Origin: Gari tellinella
Lineage: Eukaryota > Mollusca > Bivalvia > Cardiida > Psammobiidae
NCBI GenBank assembly: GCA_922989275.2
Contig: OV277867.1
Location: 37,192,070-37,256,069 of the forward strand
Length of the DNA stretch: 64,000 nt
Direction: 5' to 3'
The notes under the pieces are model-generated. The model did no database searches and was not told where the DNA came from. It saw only the letters and a program-made list of their open reading frames with translations. How positions within the stretch are numbered: the stretch's first letter is position 1; each line of letters opens with the position of its first letter. Of this stretch, positions 11,246-22,601 are shown in pieces. Made by a program: the position numbers and the translations under genes.

Positions 11246-12181
11246 GGGTGTATCCAACCCATAAGCGAAGGTATCAATTTGTTCTCTATTATTGATTTTT
11301 TGGAAGAGCTATTTATGATGAATGAAAAAATGGAGAGAAAAAAATATGGTGGTGTCCTTTTTTTTAACTACAGCGATTTGAAAAAGGTATGTCAAATTTG
11401 GATTTTTTCTCTCAAAGTTTACCCATTCAGAGTACAAGCTTCAGTAAAATATAATTCAAAACAAAACAAACATGGTAATTTGGGTTTTCATTATTTATTT
11501 CATGTCTATGTTGGTATTTTCACATAAAGAAACCAAATTTAGACAAAGCAGGAACTAGGGTTGAACAATATGGCTCTTCGAATATCAAAAATATGCTTTT
11601 TATAGTGCATGATTTTATATGAATTTTTATTTTATGAAAAAAAAAAGAAAAAAGTTTGAAAATGAAATAGTTCTAGTATTAAACTTTTTCTTATATTCTA
11701 CCAAATGAAAGCCAATGCTAAGGCAGTTCAAAATATGAAAAGAAATTGAAAGGTCAGTGTTGAAAATTGTGAGTTATTAAAGAAAAATGAGTTATCTCCC
11801 CTTACAAAATTTACAAAAAAGTACCATATCGATGATATTTAGAGCTTTATAAATTTCACATTTGGTGCCTGTTTTTTCTTGAATTAGTTTTTGTATGAAG
11901 AAATACTACCATAGATAGGAAATAAATAACACAAAACCAAATTATCATATTTGTTTTCATTTAAAATGGATTTTATTGAAGCGGGCAGTTTGAAAAGGAC
12001 AACATAAGAGAAAGTGGGTGAGGTAAATTTTACATGGCCATGGAGCCAACTGTTGTTCACCAAAATGTACTCTTTTTCTATTTGTTCATTCATCTTTAAT
12101 AGCTCTTCAATACAAAACCATCATAAAGTGATTTTCATATACTTTGAAAATTTCTTAAATTCATGACATTGATACACCCTT
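11246..12181 (+). mobile_element. Family K foldback element, 936 bp (TTAA-flanked)
   Basis: TTAA at 11242-11245 and 12182-12185. Ends GGGTGTATCC and TGATACACCC. The two halves are homologous in opposite orientation: the left AGAGCTATTTATGATGAATG and its reverse complement near 12080-12110 (CATTCATCTTTAATAGCTCT) both precede related sequence. The element is therefore one long diverged inverted repeat. Another copy lies at 15253-16165 in opposite orientation. The open frames at 11279-11527 (+) and 11884-12093 (-) are the two related arms and are not treated as genes. Confidence 0.7.
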
Positions 12182-12316
12182 AAGCATACATGTAACTGAT
12201 ATATTTTATAGTTTTCTACTTTTCATTTCGAAATGATTAAACGGAAAAACAAAAGTTCAACCATTTCATCATAGATACTCGTAATTTGACTAAACATACT
12301 AGTGGCATTCTCCATA

Positions 12317-12412
12317 CAGTGGGGAAAATGCTATCATTTCTCAATACACGCGTTTATTCTATAAACCTTATTGTCGATGCAAAAGGTTCGGCTTCAGATC
12401 TGAGTATCTACA
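12317..12412 (+). repeat. Family A MITE, left-end fragment
   Basis: Starts CAGTGGGGAAAATGCTATCA then TTTCTCAATACACGCGTTTA. It breaks off after GCAAAAGGTTCGGCTTCAGA, a few bases before a TTAA-flanked family E2 element. Looks like a truncated copy. Confidence 0.6.
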
Positions 12413-12424
12413 GTTGACATTTAA

Positions 12425-12633
12425 CCCCTTCGCTGCCGTGACGTCATCATTTTTAAGCAATTGTCGTCTGCTTTTATTTTTAAAATTTTAATTGTTGCTA
12501 GTTTGACTAAAGAAATATTAAAATGAGTGTCAAACAGTTCGGATCCTGATCAGACGCCGCGTAACGCGGCGTCTGATCAGGATCCAAACTGTTTGTTAAA
12601 AACTGTTGTGCTCGGGGTATGGCAGTGAAGGGG
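12425..12633. repeat. Family E2 MITE (TTAA-flanked), intact
   Basis: TTAA at 12421-12424 and 12634-12637. Ends CCCCTTCGCTGCC and GGCAGTGAAGGGG, 13 bp nearly perfect. Contains GTGACGTCATCATT and a perfect core at 12532-12594 (GGATCCTGATCAGACGCCGC, centre GTAAC). Decayed relatives at about 16905-17105 and 42520-42728. Confidence 0.8.
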
Positions 12634-12876
12634 TTAAGACTCGTATCATTTTCGAGCGCAACAAAATATTGTGTTTTTTATCCAGTTTTCATTTAGTTTG
12701 TCTTACAACTGTTATCTAATCATATTTAATTAAATTACACGCAGTTACTAAGAGACTATTTAAAAGTTTAAAAACAATTTGTTTTTAGATTCCTTATGCA
12801 GCAAAGTTTTGATTGTGTTTATTAATGAAATGTAGAATTCAAAAATCAAACGCAACGTTAAGTAATGAATAATTAA

Positions 12877-13102
12877 CCCTTTCGGCGTCAAAGCTGCATA
12901 AAGTCGATTTTTCAAACAGTTTGTATCATGATGAGACGCAGCATGACGCGACATCTTTTCAGAATTCAAACCGTGTGACACTAGTATTTAATTTTCGTAA
13001 GTCATAATACCCTATATTTAAGTTTAAAACGATCTGGAAAAAACACGAGAAAATAACGGTGTAGAGATAAAAAAAAACACGACTTATTTGACACCGAAAG
13101 AG
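12877..13102 (+). repeat. Family E MITE, diverged
   Basis: TTAA at 12873-12876 and 13103-13106. Starts CCCTTTCGGCGTCAAAGC and ends ACACCGAAAGAG. The core at about 12914-12975 is decayed on both arms (TTTGTATCATGATGAGACGC and mirror). Confidence 0.6.
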
Positions 13103-13268
13103 TTAAACCTGTTCAAAATAATAAGTTTGCATGTCCTAGAAACAATATACGAGAGAAAAAAGTTAAACCCTGTTATAACCTGTATATTGTATAGTAGATT
13201 CAACTGTAAATGTACATGGGTTAATTTAACACACTGAAGTGTTGATACATTTGTTTTTCATTTAATAA

Positions 13269-13337
13269 TGCAAACAGTGCTATAATCGGATGAGGCACCA
13301 CGTTACGCGGCATCTCAGCAGAGTCTACACTGTTTTT
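13269..13337. repeat. Core palindrome with eroded flanks
   Basis: GCAAACAGTGCTATAATCGG then ATGAGGCACCACGTTACGCG, mirrored by CTCAGCAGAGTCTACACTGT. Arms resemble family F, but no terminal repeat is visible around it. Confidence 0.5.
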
Positions 13338-13781
13338 CAATGTCCACGTTAGTAGACACTAGGCTTAAATTGGTTAATTGCGGGCATAGTTAATGTAAAT
13401 GTTGTTGTTCCTAATTTGCAGAAGTTAATCTTTCCAAGTAAACGCGTTTGTTTCCCTTTGCAAACAGTTAGCAAATAAGGGTAACATGTGTCTGATCAGG
13501 CTCCCAATTCTTTGTCACTTCAATTTGATTCCAAAATGTTCGAAAGCATGTCATTGTGTACATTGTATTGCATTTATGTTTGCTTAAATGGGACAAAGCT
13601 TGTGTCCACTGTTTGTTATGTATCTTACCATAACTTAAGGCTAAGTAACACGATGTCTGATCAGGATCCAAACTACTTGTATCGCATATAAACGCTTTTT
13701 TATGTCAAAATGCCGTATGTTTTAAACTGTAGAAATAGAAGCAGATCAAAAAATGATGTTAGCAAGCACACGATAGTATTA

Positions 13782-14071
13782 CAGTGCTCTTTTACTACAA
13801 CGACGCATCGGAGGGAGACGTTAAAGGGACGGAAATTAAAACCTGGCTTACATTTTCAAACATCTTGAGTCCAGAATAGACGCCGCGTAATGTCATGTAT
13901 TATATCAATTAAATGAAATGTTTCGAAAAGAACAGCAGACAACAATTTTAAGCAGAAAAAATTCAGCAGTAAAAGCATTAGACATAATCATCCAGTAAAG
14001 GGAATTGCGACAAGGGTCGTTGTTAAGAGAGAGTCGTTGATTTGGAGGGGAGTTGTAGAGGGGGAACACTG
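13782..14071 (+). repeat. Family B MITE (TA-flanked)
   Basis: Starts CAGTGCTCTTTTACTACAAC and ends GTAGAGGGGGAACACTG, TA on both sides. The internal core is reduced to one arm (CATCTTGAGTCCAGAATAGA CGCCGCGTAA), so most of the hairpin is deleted. The rest of the family B body is present. Confidence 0.7.
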
Positions 14072-14749
14072 TACAATGGTCGTGTCAGACGTAGGAATAG
14101 AGTCAACGACACAAAAAGGAGCGTTTGCAAACAGTTTGGATACAACTTTATGACGTTCGTTTTGAAATTCTGGAAGTCACATTGCCTGATATCTAATGTT
14201 GAAACGATGTTGCAGAGATAAGCAATGAAACAAGTGTATTTTTGGAAGGGGTAAAAACGCCGCGATAAATTAGGATATATAAGAGTAAGAGTAAGAACTA
14301 AGTAAACGAAATATTCTCCTTCCATACCTATATATTTGTACTGAGGAAGGAAAGCTGTAGGAAAACTTATTATATTCTGCTGGTACGCAAGTGCTTCATT
14401 TTGTGTTGACTCTTAATGTGGCACATTTTTCTATTTAAAACAAATATGTTTTATTAAGAAGAATGTAAGTAATCATTATTTGCGTTTTGCAAACAATTTG
14501 GATCAAATTCAGGTAACTCTGATGACGGCATCTGAATTAGATCAACATTCCTGTACTAAGTACATGGTACTGCTATGTTATAACGAGTTTATGGGAAATA
14601 GTAAACTTTGAGCAGGCCAAAGTTTGATTCTATAATCATTAATTCTAAGGCTAAAAAAGTTTCGCATGTTAACCGTTAACGTTCTAAATAGGAAACATAC
14701 ACCAGTGTTACCTCACTTTTACACCAACTAGTGTTGGTTACTATTAAGT

Positions 14750-14886
14750 TTTTACGACGGGCCACTGCTATAAGTAGGAATGTTCTGTATTGTTGTCACC
14801 TTTCTTTACGCCTTTAACATTTCTTATATACATGTACAATCGATTAGCCTATATGTTAGTGGTCGTAGTAGAGAGTTTTACTGTAT
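14750..14886. repeat. Family C MITE, right half
   Basis: Carries TTGTCACCTTTCTTTACGCC and ends TTAGTGGTCGTAGTAGAGAG TTTTACTG with TA. It ends 66 bp before the splice acceptor of the Ly6 exon, so the upstream intron has been invaded by a MITE. Confidence 0.5.
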
Positions 14887-14952
14887 TACTTATTCCTTCT
14901 GTTTGGAATATATCTGAATCAGTTCAATAAAGTTCAACCAACTATATTGTAG

Positions 14953-15099
14953 GTGAATGTCTGAAGTGTTTTGAGTGTGACAACAAGATAAACCCTGCAT
15001 GTGGAGTACAGTTCAAGTCCTACCAATTTCAAGCCCATCATTGTGAACATCAAATGGTGAAATGTGGACTCCAAAGACAAAACCCACAGCCTGAAAAAG
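14953..15099 (+). CDS. Ly6/uPAR (quiver-type) protein, penultimate exon
   Basis: This exon encodes 48 complete residues beginning ECLKCFECDN and ending NPQPEK, the N-terminal half of a three-finger Ly6/uPAR domain. It shows the diagnostic start C-F-E-C, then A-C-G, H-H-C and V-K-C, as in quiver/sleepless-type GPI-anchored membrane proteins. The acceptor is TATATTGTAG before 14953 and the donor is AAAAAG/GTAATT at 15099/15100. The exon enters with two bases of a split codon and leaves with one, so both neighbouring introns are phase 1. The following exon at 19640 has the matching phase. In insects, quiver family members modulate K+ channels and nicotinic receptors; that role is not established here. 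The preceding exon, expected to hold the signal peptide, was not identified upstream. Confidence 0.85.
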
Positions 15100-15252
15100 G
15101 TAATTATTTCAACTCCATCGGAAAACAGTGGTTTTAAATGTTGTTCACTCAGGTTCAAGACTTTGATGAGGAATGTTTTTCAAGAAATATAAGTTAAATG
15201 TATATTGAAGAAAGACAACTGTATGTCATATTTCATTACGTTTATCTTTTAA

Positions 15253-16165
15253 GGGTGTATGGAACCCATGAATTCGGGAACATTTCAAAGTATATGAAAA
15301 CACCCTATTATGGTTTTGTATAGAAGAGCTGTTTAAGATGAAGGAAACATAGAAAAAGTGTTCATTTTGGTGAACAACTTTTGGCTCTACGGCCATGTAA
15401 AATTTACCCCACTCACTCATTTTGTCCTTTTCAAACAGCCCGCTTCAATAAAATCCATTTCATGTGAAAACAAATATGATAATTTGGTCTTGTGCTATTT
15501 ATTACCTGTCTATGGTAGTATTTCTTCATACAAAAACTAATTTAAGAGAAAACAGGCATCAAATGTGAAATTTATACAGCTCCAAATATCATCGATATGT
15601 TACATTTGTACATTTATTAAAGAGAGATAACTCTTTTTACTTACAATAACTCAAACTTTTCTACACTGACCTTTCAATTTCTTTTCATATTTTGAACTGC
15701 CTTAGCATGGGCTTTCTTCTGGTAGAATATTAGAAAAAGTGTAATACTAGAACTATTTCATTTTCAAACGTTTTTCATAAAATAAAAAATCTAATAAAAT
15801 CATGCAATATAAAAAGCATAATTTTGATATTCAAGGATCCATATTTTCAAACCTGATTACTGCTTTGTCTAAATTTGGTTTCTATATGTGAAAATACCAC
15901 CATAGACATGCAATAAAGAAAGAAAACCCTAAATACTATGTTTGTTTTGTTTTAAATAGATTTTACTGAAGGTTGTACTCTGAATGGGTAAAATTTAAAA
16001 AAAAAATCAAATTTGACATTCCTTTTTCAAATCGTTGTAGCTCAAAAAGGACACCATCTTTTTTTTCTTCATTTTTTCATTCATCATAAACAGCTCTTCC
16101 AAAACAACAATGATAGAAAAAAATTTCAATAATTTAAAAAATTAGCTTATGGGTTTGATGCACCC
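15253..16165 (-). mobile_element. Family K foldback element, 913 bp (TTAA-flanked)
   Basis: TTAA at 15249-15252 and 16166-16169. Ends GGGTGTATGG and TGATGCACCC. It is the inverted counterpart of 11246-12181: its left half matches the right half of that copy (GGTGAACAACTTTTGGCTCT region), and its right half matches the left (ACACCATC, TTTTTCATTCATCATAAACA). It sits in the Ly6 intron. The 60-codon frame at 15358-15540 is the arm sequence, not a host gene. Confidence 0.7.
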
Positions 16166-16904
16166 TTAAAGAAATATCTGACACGTACTTTCGATTTATT
16201 TACTCATCGTATGCCGCTGATAAAATATGTTACTACCTTATCCGTGTATTATATAGTTACGCCGACAAGCTAATGATATTACTGACATTTTGTGTGTGAT
16301 CAAAGCTTTGAATAAATAACCATTCTATAATTTCTAAGAACGTGTTTCTCGCTATTGTTTACGTTATTTGTTTGCCTGTCATTTCATCACATAACTTGCG
16401 GTCTGGAAATGATATAAAGTCATTGTAAATATATCGTATTTCCACAGTGAAATATCAATATTTGGGCTCGGGCCGAATCTATTTTTTCATAAGCGCTGCA
16501 TGAAGCAGGATACCAAATGACGTCATTTGAGATGACGTTACCGTAAACAACGTCGCGTTTCAGCGAAAAATTATATAGAGCGTAATGCCTACAAACTACG
16601 GCTTCTTTTAATTTAAAAGGTCTTCAAACAAGTCATTTGATAAATAGAAAACTCGCATTTTTGCTCTTTACTTATAATTCTAATACTTAAAATTGACATG
16701 AGGGTCGCCAATGCTTGCGTCATGTTATTCAAAACAACGTTTTTACTTAAAATGATAAATACTGACTACTTATGTAAGATCCTCTACTTTAATGGTACGA
16801 TATTGTCTTTCCCTGAAATCTGAAGTACGCTTACTACTAAAAACTCTTCACTGACATTCCTTGGGTGTTAATTCAATAAATTGACTGTAAGAAAATACGT
16901 GATT

Positions 16905-17105
16905 TAACACCTCGACTGCCTTACCCCAAGGTTCAATTGTTATTTGCAAACATTTTTGATTCGAATAAGACATTACATAACGCATAACACTGTATCGTAC
17001 TTAAGTATATATTTCTTCAGTCAAAATTCCTAAAAAATAAATTGGAGAAATAAAAGCAGATAGCGATTGTTTTAAGTTGATATAGCCACGGCAGTGAGAA
17101 GGTTA
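16905..17105. repeat. Decayed family E2 MITE
   Basis: Begins TTAACACCTCGACTGCCTTA and ends CGGCAGTGAGAAGGTTAAC. The core is reduced to ATTTGCAAACATTTTTGATT and the remnant after it. End words match the intact E2 copy at 12425-12633 in order. Confidence 0.5.
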
Positions 17106-17126
17106 ACAACACATGACATGTGTCAA

Positions 17127-17373
17127 CAGTGGAGAAACCGTTATTATTTCCCGTTTAAACGCAAACGAAACGCAAACGCAAAGAACTAAATTCTAGATAA
17201 GGACAACCTTTTTACAGTTCTGACTACTAGTTTTAATCTGAGTGGCAAACCGTTTAGAGCTTGATCAGACGCCGGGCTACCCGGCGTCTGATCTGGCTCC
17301 ACACTGTTTGCAATGGAAAAAATAGTTTGAGTGTAAACGCGTTTATCGGGAAAGAATAACGTTTTCTCCACTA
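17127..17373. repeat. Family A MITE in the Ly6 intron
   Basis: Starts CAGTGGAGAAACCGTTATTA and ends AACGTTTTCTCCACTA, one base off the consensus end. The core at about 17245-17311 is GTTTAGAGCTTGATCAGACG with centre CCGGGCTACCCGG and mirror CTGATCTGGCTCCACACTGT. The minus frame 17186-17389 is a shadow. Confidence 0.8.
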
Positions 17374-18084
17374 TATCAGCCCAACACAAATTATTCAGGG
17401 ACTAATGTTTTTTTATATAAGACCTCATGAAAATATTGTCTTCATTTGGACAGCACTATGAAGACTGAAAACATTTATTTTAACAGGCCGCACCGTACCA
17501 TTAACGAGAACACATCACAGTGGTTTGCTTTGAATAATGAAAGACCGAATGTCTGCAATTATAGATAAGCATAACCTTGATGTCATTGTTAACAGAAGGG
17601 TTTATACAGTTCATCCAAAATAGCACACACATTGTGTGGTGCGGTCGTAAGTAGAAATACATACAAAACATAATAATTAGTCTATTAACCCCTTCGTCAG
17701 ATGCGATATAGCATTCATTGTTACCTCCTTAGATCAACCTTTCAAACTTACGTTATGAAACAAACTGCTTCGTAATTTAACATTTATCCTACATGTCGCT
17801 CGTTAATGGTGCGATTACGTAAATGTATAACTGTTTTGGATTCAGACCAAATACAACGTAATCCGGTGTATAATCAGTATCGAACCAATTTGACACAAAG
17901 GCCAATGCTTCCATGTCAATCAAATCTAAACTAGAAACATATCATCCAGGCAACAATTAAAAAGGACATTATTATTATAAGACAGCTGTAAGGTTAACTA
18001 TATGTATTAACGGTATTATACCAAGCTTGTATACAATAAATACCTTAGCCCATTTAAGCATAATGTCTATGAAAGGGTACATTT

Positions 18085-18153
18085 GCAAACAGTGAATATC
18101 CTGATTAGACACCGCGTTACACGGCGTCTCATCAGGTTCTATACTGTTTGATA
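18085..18153. repeat. Core palindrome
   Basis: GCAAACAGTGAATATCCTGA, centre ACCGCGTTACACGG, mirror ATCAGGTTCTATACTGTTTG. No intact outer element is seen; the flanking TTAGCCCATTTAAGC suggests a decayed TTAA-type MITE. Confidence 0.5.
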
Positions 18154-18956
18154 CTGCAAATGAAATATTCTGCTGTATAGAATTGTTTTTGCAGCGTCAT
18201 AAAATCACCCTTGTTTAACCGTAATAAAATATTCCATTCAGCACATAGGGAGATTTCAATGTAATATCAATGTAAAACATTCGCTCTGTGAAACTCTAAG
18301 GAAAAAGTGAAGTTCAATTTTCAGTGAATCTTCACTTCAGATCTGGTTCTAACTAGTTTTAAAAATCTTCCATACGGCGGAGAGATACCGACCAAGTTAG
18401 GATCTACTTTCAGAGTATCCGTTTGGGTATCTCGAAAGCCCTATTTAAAGTCGCAGACAGTTCAATTAAAATCAAATTGCGATAAAAAAAATGTAAATGC
18501 TATTTTTAAGGGAGATTATCATATTACGCTCCGTCATTAAAGCTGTACGCTTTCTCTCCCTTCTCCGAGTGAGTGGTGTTCTATTTATAGATTAGACAAG
18601 TTGTATTCTAGCTACGGTTTGAAATTGACAATTTCAAACAATTTGTTCACCAGAATTACATAGGAAAGTCGCTCAAACATAAAGGAAAATAATGCATTCA
18701 CACTTACTAAATTGGGAACGTAATGTTCCGTTATGACATATTTAAACTAGCCTATTATATAATTTATAATTCAATTACAGTACATGTAGTTAGGACTACT
18801 TTTAACACCATATTTAGAAACTGGAATGGCTATTTCATCGATAGTACATCTATCAAACCTATTTGGCCGGTATATGATATATTCATATACATGAAAAAAA
18901 AATCTAGTCAAAATACACATTAAATGAACAAGGCAGAAAATATAAATATAAATATA

Positions 18957-19056
18957 AGGAATAAACAACATCTTTCGGGCGTTTACGAAAGTTACCCCCT
19001 GCGAAGCTAATGTATTCATACCGTCATGAACGTCAAAAAGATGTTGTTTATTCCTA
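18957..19056. repeat. Hairpin in Ly6 intron
   Basis: An 18-bp perfect inverted repeat, GGAATAAACAACATCTTT, and its complement AAAGATGTTGTTTATTCC, about 62 bp apart. It is not one of the MITE cores. Could be the ends of a very short element or an incidental hairpin. Confidence 0.5.
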
Positions 19057-19439
19057 TAGTACTCAGTGTATTCATTTTCTATATTTTGCATAATGCTAAT
19101 ATCTAAATATTTGAATGAAAGATCAAATTGCGCAAGACTTGTATATTTGTACTTGAAAAATTACAGTGCTCAAACATTATTCTTGCTTTCATTAGACCTA
19201 GTTTGTGTTCCATGGACAAATTAAATCGCATTTCAGAGAATTACTTCTCATTTATAAGGCAACTATATCCGCTTATAATAAGTCTTGACACACTTTTCTC
19301 AGTAGACTATAATAAATCGTCAATACCCAAACACATACTGTTTTTATGTATTGCTTTATATTTCATACCATCTTCACTACGTTATGTTATGAAAAAGACA
19401 ATTTGTTATTTTGTGGTATTGTTTTAGGTTTTGTGAACT

Positions 19440-19610
19440 ATTAAGATTATTAATATTTATGGTAGTATTGTTATCATTATTATCATCATTATTATTATCA
19501 TTACCATTTTTGTTATTATTACTTTTATTATTGTATTAAATATATTTTACTGTATTGTCTAGTGATTATTGTTGTTATTATCATTATTATTATAATAATT
19601 TTAAGAAGTA
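19440..19610. repeat. ATT/ATC-rich simple repeat before the last Ly6 exon
   Basis: Irregular runs of TTATTATCATCATTATTATT and related triplets. It ends about 30 bp before the splice acceptor at 19639, so it supplies part of the T-rich context upstream of the final exon. Confidence 0.7.
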
Positions 19611-19639
19611 TCTATACTTTCATAACTATCTTTTTTCAG

Positions 19640-19869
19640 ATAATTTCATTGGCATCCTACGGCGATGTTACCCACTTGGTCTACTATCTAATATAAACGA
19701 AACAGACGGCTGTCATGTCATTGTTGTACCACCAGACAACTATACGTTCCAACTGTGTTTTTGCAGTGAAGACTATTGTAATGCAACACCTGGCCAAGCC
19801 AATGACACTATATATTTTCTATTATGTGCCTGCCTTTTAGTTTATATTATGATGCATAGCTATCGGTAG
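19640..19869 (+). CDS. Ly6/uPAR (quiver-type) protein, last exon with GPI-anchor signal
   Basis: With one base carried from 15099 this exon reads 76 residues beginning DNFIGILRRC and ending in TAG at 19867-19869. It supplies the second half of the three-finger domain: R-R-C-Y-P, D-G-C, then the signature L-C-F-C followed by E-D-Y-C-N. Both exons together give the ten cysteines expected of the family. After C-N comes a short linker and a hydrophobic tail (IYFLLCACLLVYIMM), typical of a GPI-anchor signal, so the mature protein is probably on the outer cell surface. Four N-glycosylation sequons are visible (NET, NYT, NAT, NDT). No AATAAA was seen within about 200 bp of the stop. Confidence 0.85.
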
Positions 19870-20004
19870 CACAATACCTAAACTTTATTGTTCGTTAGTT
19901 TGTTAACCCATATCATGCTGAATTGTCGTTTGCTTCAAATATACTATATGTGTAAACACTAAATTTATTTGTCTGGGCTCTTCAAGGTGAGGAAAGCTTA
20001 ATGT

Positions 20005-20073
20005 GGGATCCAAACAGTGTGGATGAAGATAAGATGCCGCGTAGCGAGACGTCTTGTCTAAATCAAATTTGTT
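20005..20073. repeat. Decayed core palindrome
   Basis: GGATCCAAACAGTGTGGATG then GATGCCGCGTAGCGAGACG, mirrored weakly by CTAAATCAAATTTGTTTGC. Outer element not recognisable. Confidence 0.45.
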
Positions 20074-20109
20074 TGCAAACAAATGTCAAGTCGCGTTCAA
20101 CATGATAAT

Positions 20110-22590
20110 GGTTGTCTGTAAAATGTTTAATACAGCACAGATTTAATTGTATAGTATATGTCCTGATCATTAGACAAAACGTGAAGCTGATATTCAGCTT
20201 GTACGCTAATTAATTTAAAAATTAGTGCAAACCTCTAGACAAATTCCTTACACATGTATAAAAAGTTGCACAAAATGGTAATGTACACTACAATTTCATC
20301 TAGAGGTAGAACTATTTTCTCTTACGTGTTCATCGACTAAATGACGTCTGTTTTCAAACTGTTGTCTGCAAATTTATTTCAAAGTTAGAGTGTAGAAAAT
20401 TAGACTGAATTACTATATGGCGATGAGTTTCAAATTATTTGGATCAGACAAAATATTTTGATCCAGCTGAGACGCTGCGTAATGCATCCGTAGATGGATC
20501 CAACTCTTTTGTTAAATATACTGCAGTAGACTATGGCGGTGTAATAATAAATATGTGTTACTAGATGGGGGCATTACTCTTACGCAAGAGGCGCTTTAAC
20601 CCTCATGCCTTACATCTACCGCCAACAATTACGACACTCTCGGAATCTAATCAGACAAAGGCAAAATATTTAGAAAATGTTCTCAATTCAAATTGCCATT
20701 GCAGTGTATTTGTATAGTTTAAACGAGAATAACGTCTTTCTTGTAAACGTGGACGACACACATTTTTAAATGCTTGCCTAATTTTTGAATGTGTTTTAAA
20801 TTTGTTCGTGCTAAATGATAGAAGCATTTCATTAATGTAACATATCCATTGTTCCTATGAAATATTAACACGTTATGTAACCCGTCCCTGCTAACTGCAA
20901 AGAGTTTGAATCCATAACATGACCGTGGAACTTAATCTTTAATAACGATTTAAACTATTTGACCATCATACAGATGCTTCTTCGATACACTGTTTGTTTG
21001 AGCACCTCAGTTGACAACACTTCTTCATGAGGTGAAACTTGTGAAATAGAACCGGCCTTTAAGGATTCAACACTATCATTGTTAAAGAATGTAGCAGTAT
21101 CGGATTTGTTTCATTCATCATTACTTTTGAATAGCAATGTGTCAAGATCCGATTTTATGGTTAATTATAGGTAGGCAAATTGTAATGTCAGATGTGTTTG
21201 TCGTACAATATCGATTTCCTGTTGACAACCATTCCGGTGCAACGGGGTTCCTGCAACTCTGTCGCATATCAAACCCACGTATAATTTTTCCAATTATATT
21301 GTCGAAATAACCACCCTAGGTTTCGAACCAAACTGTAGTAACTATAATAGATCAATACCAACTTCCATGCCAAAATGTTTCTCTTTTGTATAAAACTGAT
21401 AAATAAAAACTACATGTAGTATGATATTATAACTGATGAGAAAATCAGCCTTATGTGTACAGCACCAAATACGATTGTCTTTATCAATACTTGCTTTTAT
21501 ATTTAAACAGTTTAATTGCACACAATTGGGACATAGTTAAGACAAGGGATAATTCGACCTGTTCGCCACTCAGGTAGACAACAAATCGCAATATTTCCAC
21601 AAATTATGTGTTAACATATTATTGTATCTCAATTCCGTTTAGTTCTCTTTGAATTGGAATAAAATGAGTGTCGCTCATGCAACATAATGTAGCAGAGATG
21701 TTTTGGTTAATAAGAGGATATTAAATTCCTGTTTTTCAGTATTTAATTTGTTAAACGAATTGGATTGATAAACTATGTTACAAGCCTTTGGCGAGCAACA
21801 AGCCCTTTTATAAAACGAGATAAGTAAAATTCATGCTGAAAACGCACGCAATAATTGTTCTATTTATCACAGAAACACAAATTGACACAAAAAGGCGAAC
21901 CTTCTTACTTAAACGTGGTTCATGAACTGCCAGGGGCAATGCTAATGACCAGTTGGACACATGAAACTGTTTCGATCGCGCGTGGTACTAGATTATCTAA
22001 ACAGTAAATCAGTGATTAGTAAAATAGCATATGCACCGTGTGCTATAGGATTATTATTATACTCATTTATTTGCAAGTTTATCTGATAAGTAAATGTTGC
22101 GACATATTTGTATCTGACAGTGGAACAAACAGGATCATTGGCATACGCTGAAACTATATACTGGTAGATGTTTTGCCGATATAGACAGTTCATGTCAATA
22201 GTTTTCGAAGTGATTTGGGATCTGGTCCGATACAGATGCTATTCGGCAACTCGTCTAAATATATATTGTTTGCAATGGATACCCATCTTGTGTAACGATG
22301 TATTGTAGTTGGAAAGAATAACGCTGTATCGTTTGTAAAGAGTATACACATCATTTAGATGTCGTCGGAAAATGCTACTGTGCTATGTATATTTTTCATG
22401 TGCACGCATGTGTGCAACTTAACGTGTAAATTATTATGTTAAGCATGTTGTACGGTATAAGATATCAGATTACCATCAGATATTAGATTTGACATGAGGA
22501 AGCATTACATATTTAATTGTATAACAGGTGAAGAAAGACAAACTAATACAGCTTAAACCAGGCATCTTAACACTGCTTATGATGTTACAG
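20110..22590. other. Sparse region, no gene seen
   Basis: AT-rich, with frequent stops in all frames. A decayed core may lie near 20440-20510 (GATCCAGCTGAGACGCTGCG). No RNA gene, exon or intact element was recognised. Confidence 0.4.
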
Positions 22591-22601
22591 AATGGGACAA
22601 A

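Larger units (their letters stand above)
15100..19639 (+). other. Intron of the Ly6 gene, phase 1, with MITE insertions
   Basis: GT at 15100 and a polypyrimidine acceptor (CTATCTTTTTTCAG) ending 19639. It contains a foldback element (15253-16165), a decayed E2 element, a family A MITE (17127-17373), a core palindrome (18085-18153), a small hairpin and an ATT/ATC-rich tract near the acceptor. No further exon with Ly6 cysteines is seen. The two exons already give the complete ten-cysteine domain, so none is needed. Confidence 0.75.

Noticed and set aside
11884..12093. Conserved small protein shared with 15358-15540
   Set aside because: Conservation is explained by both lying in copies of one foldback element; DNA identity extends outside the frame. 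Kept only as a question in findings.
14934..15158. 74-codon minus frame over the Ly6 exon
   Set aside because: Antisense shadow of a well supported exon with splice sites and cysteine pattern on the + strand.
19128..19427. 99-codon + frame in the Ly6 intron
   Set aside because: AT-rich sequence with biased residues (F, I, L, Y) and no recognisable domain. Intronic chance frame.
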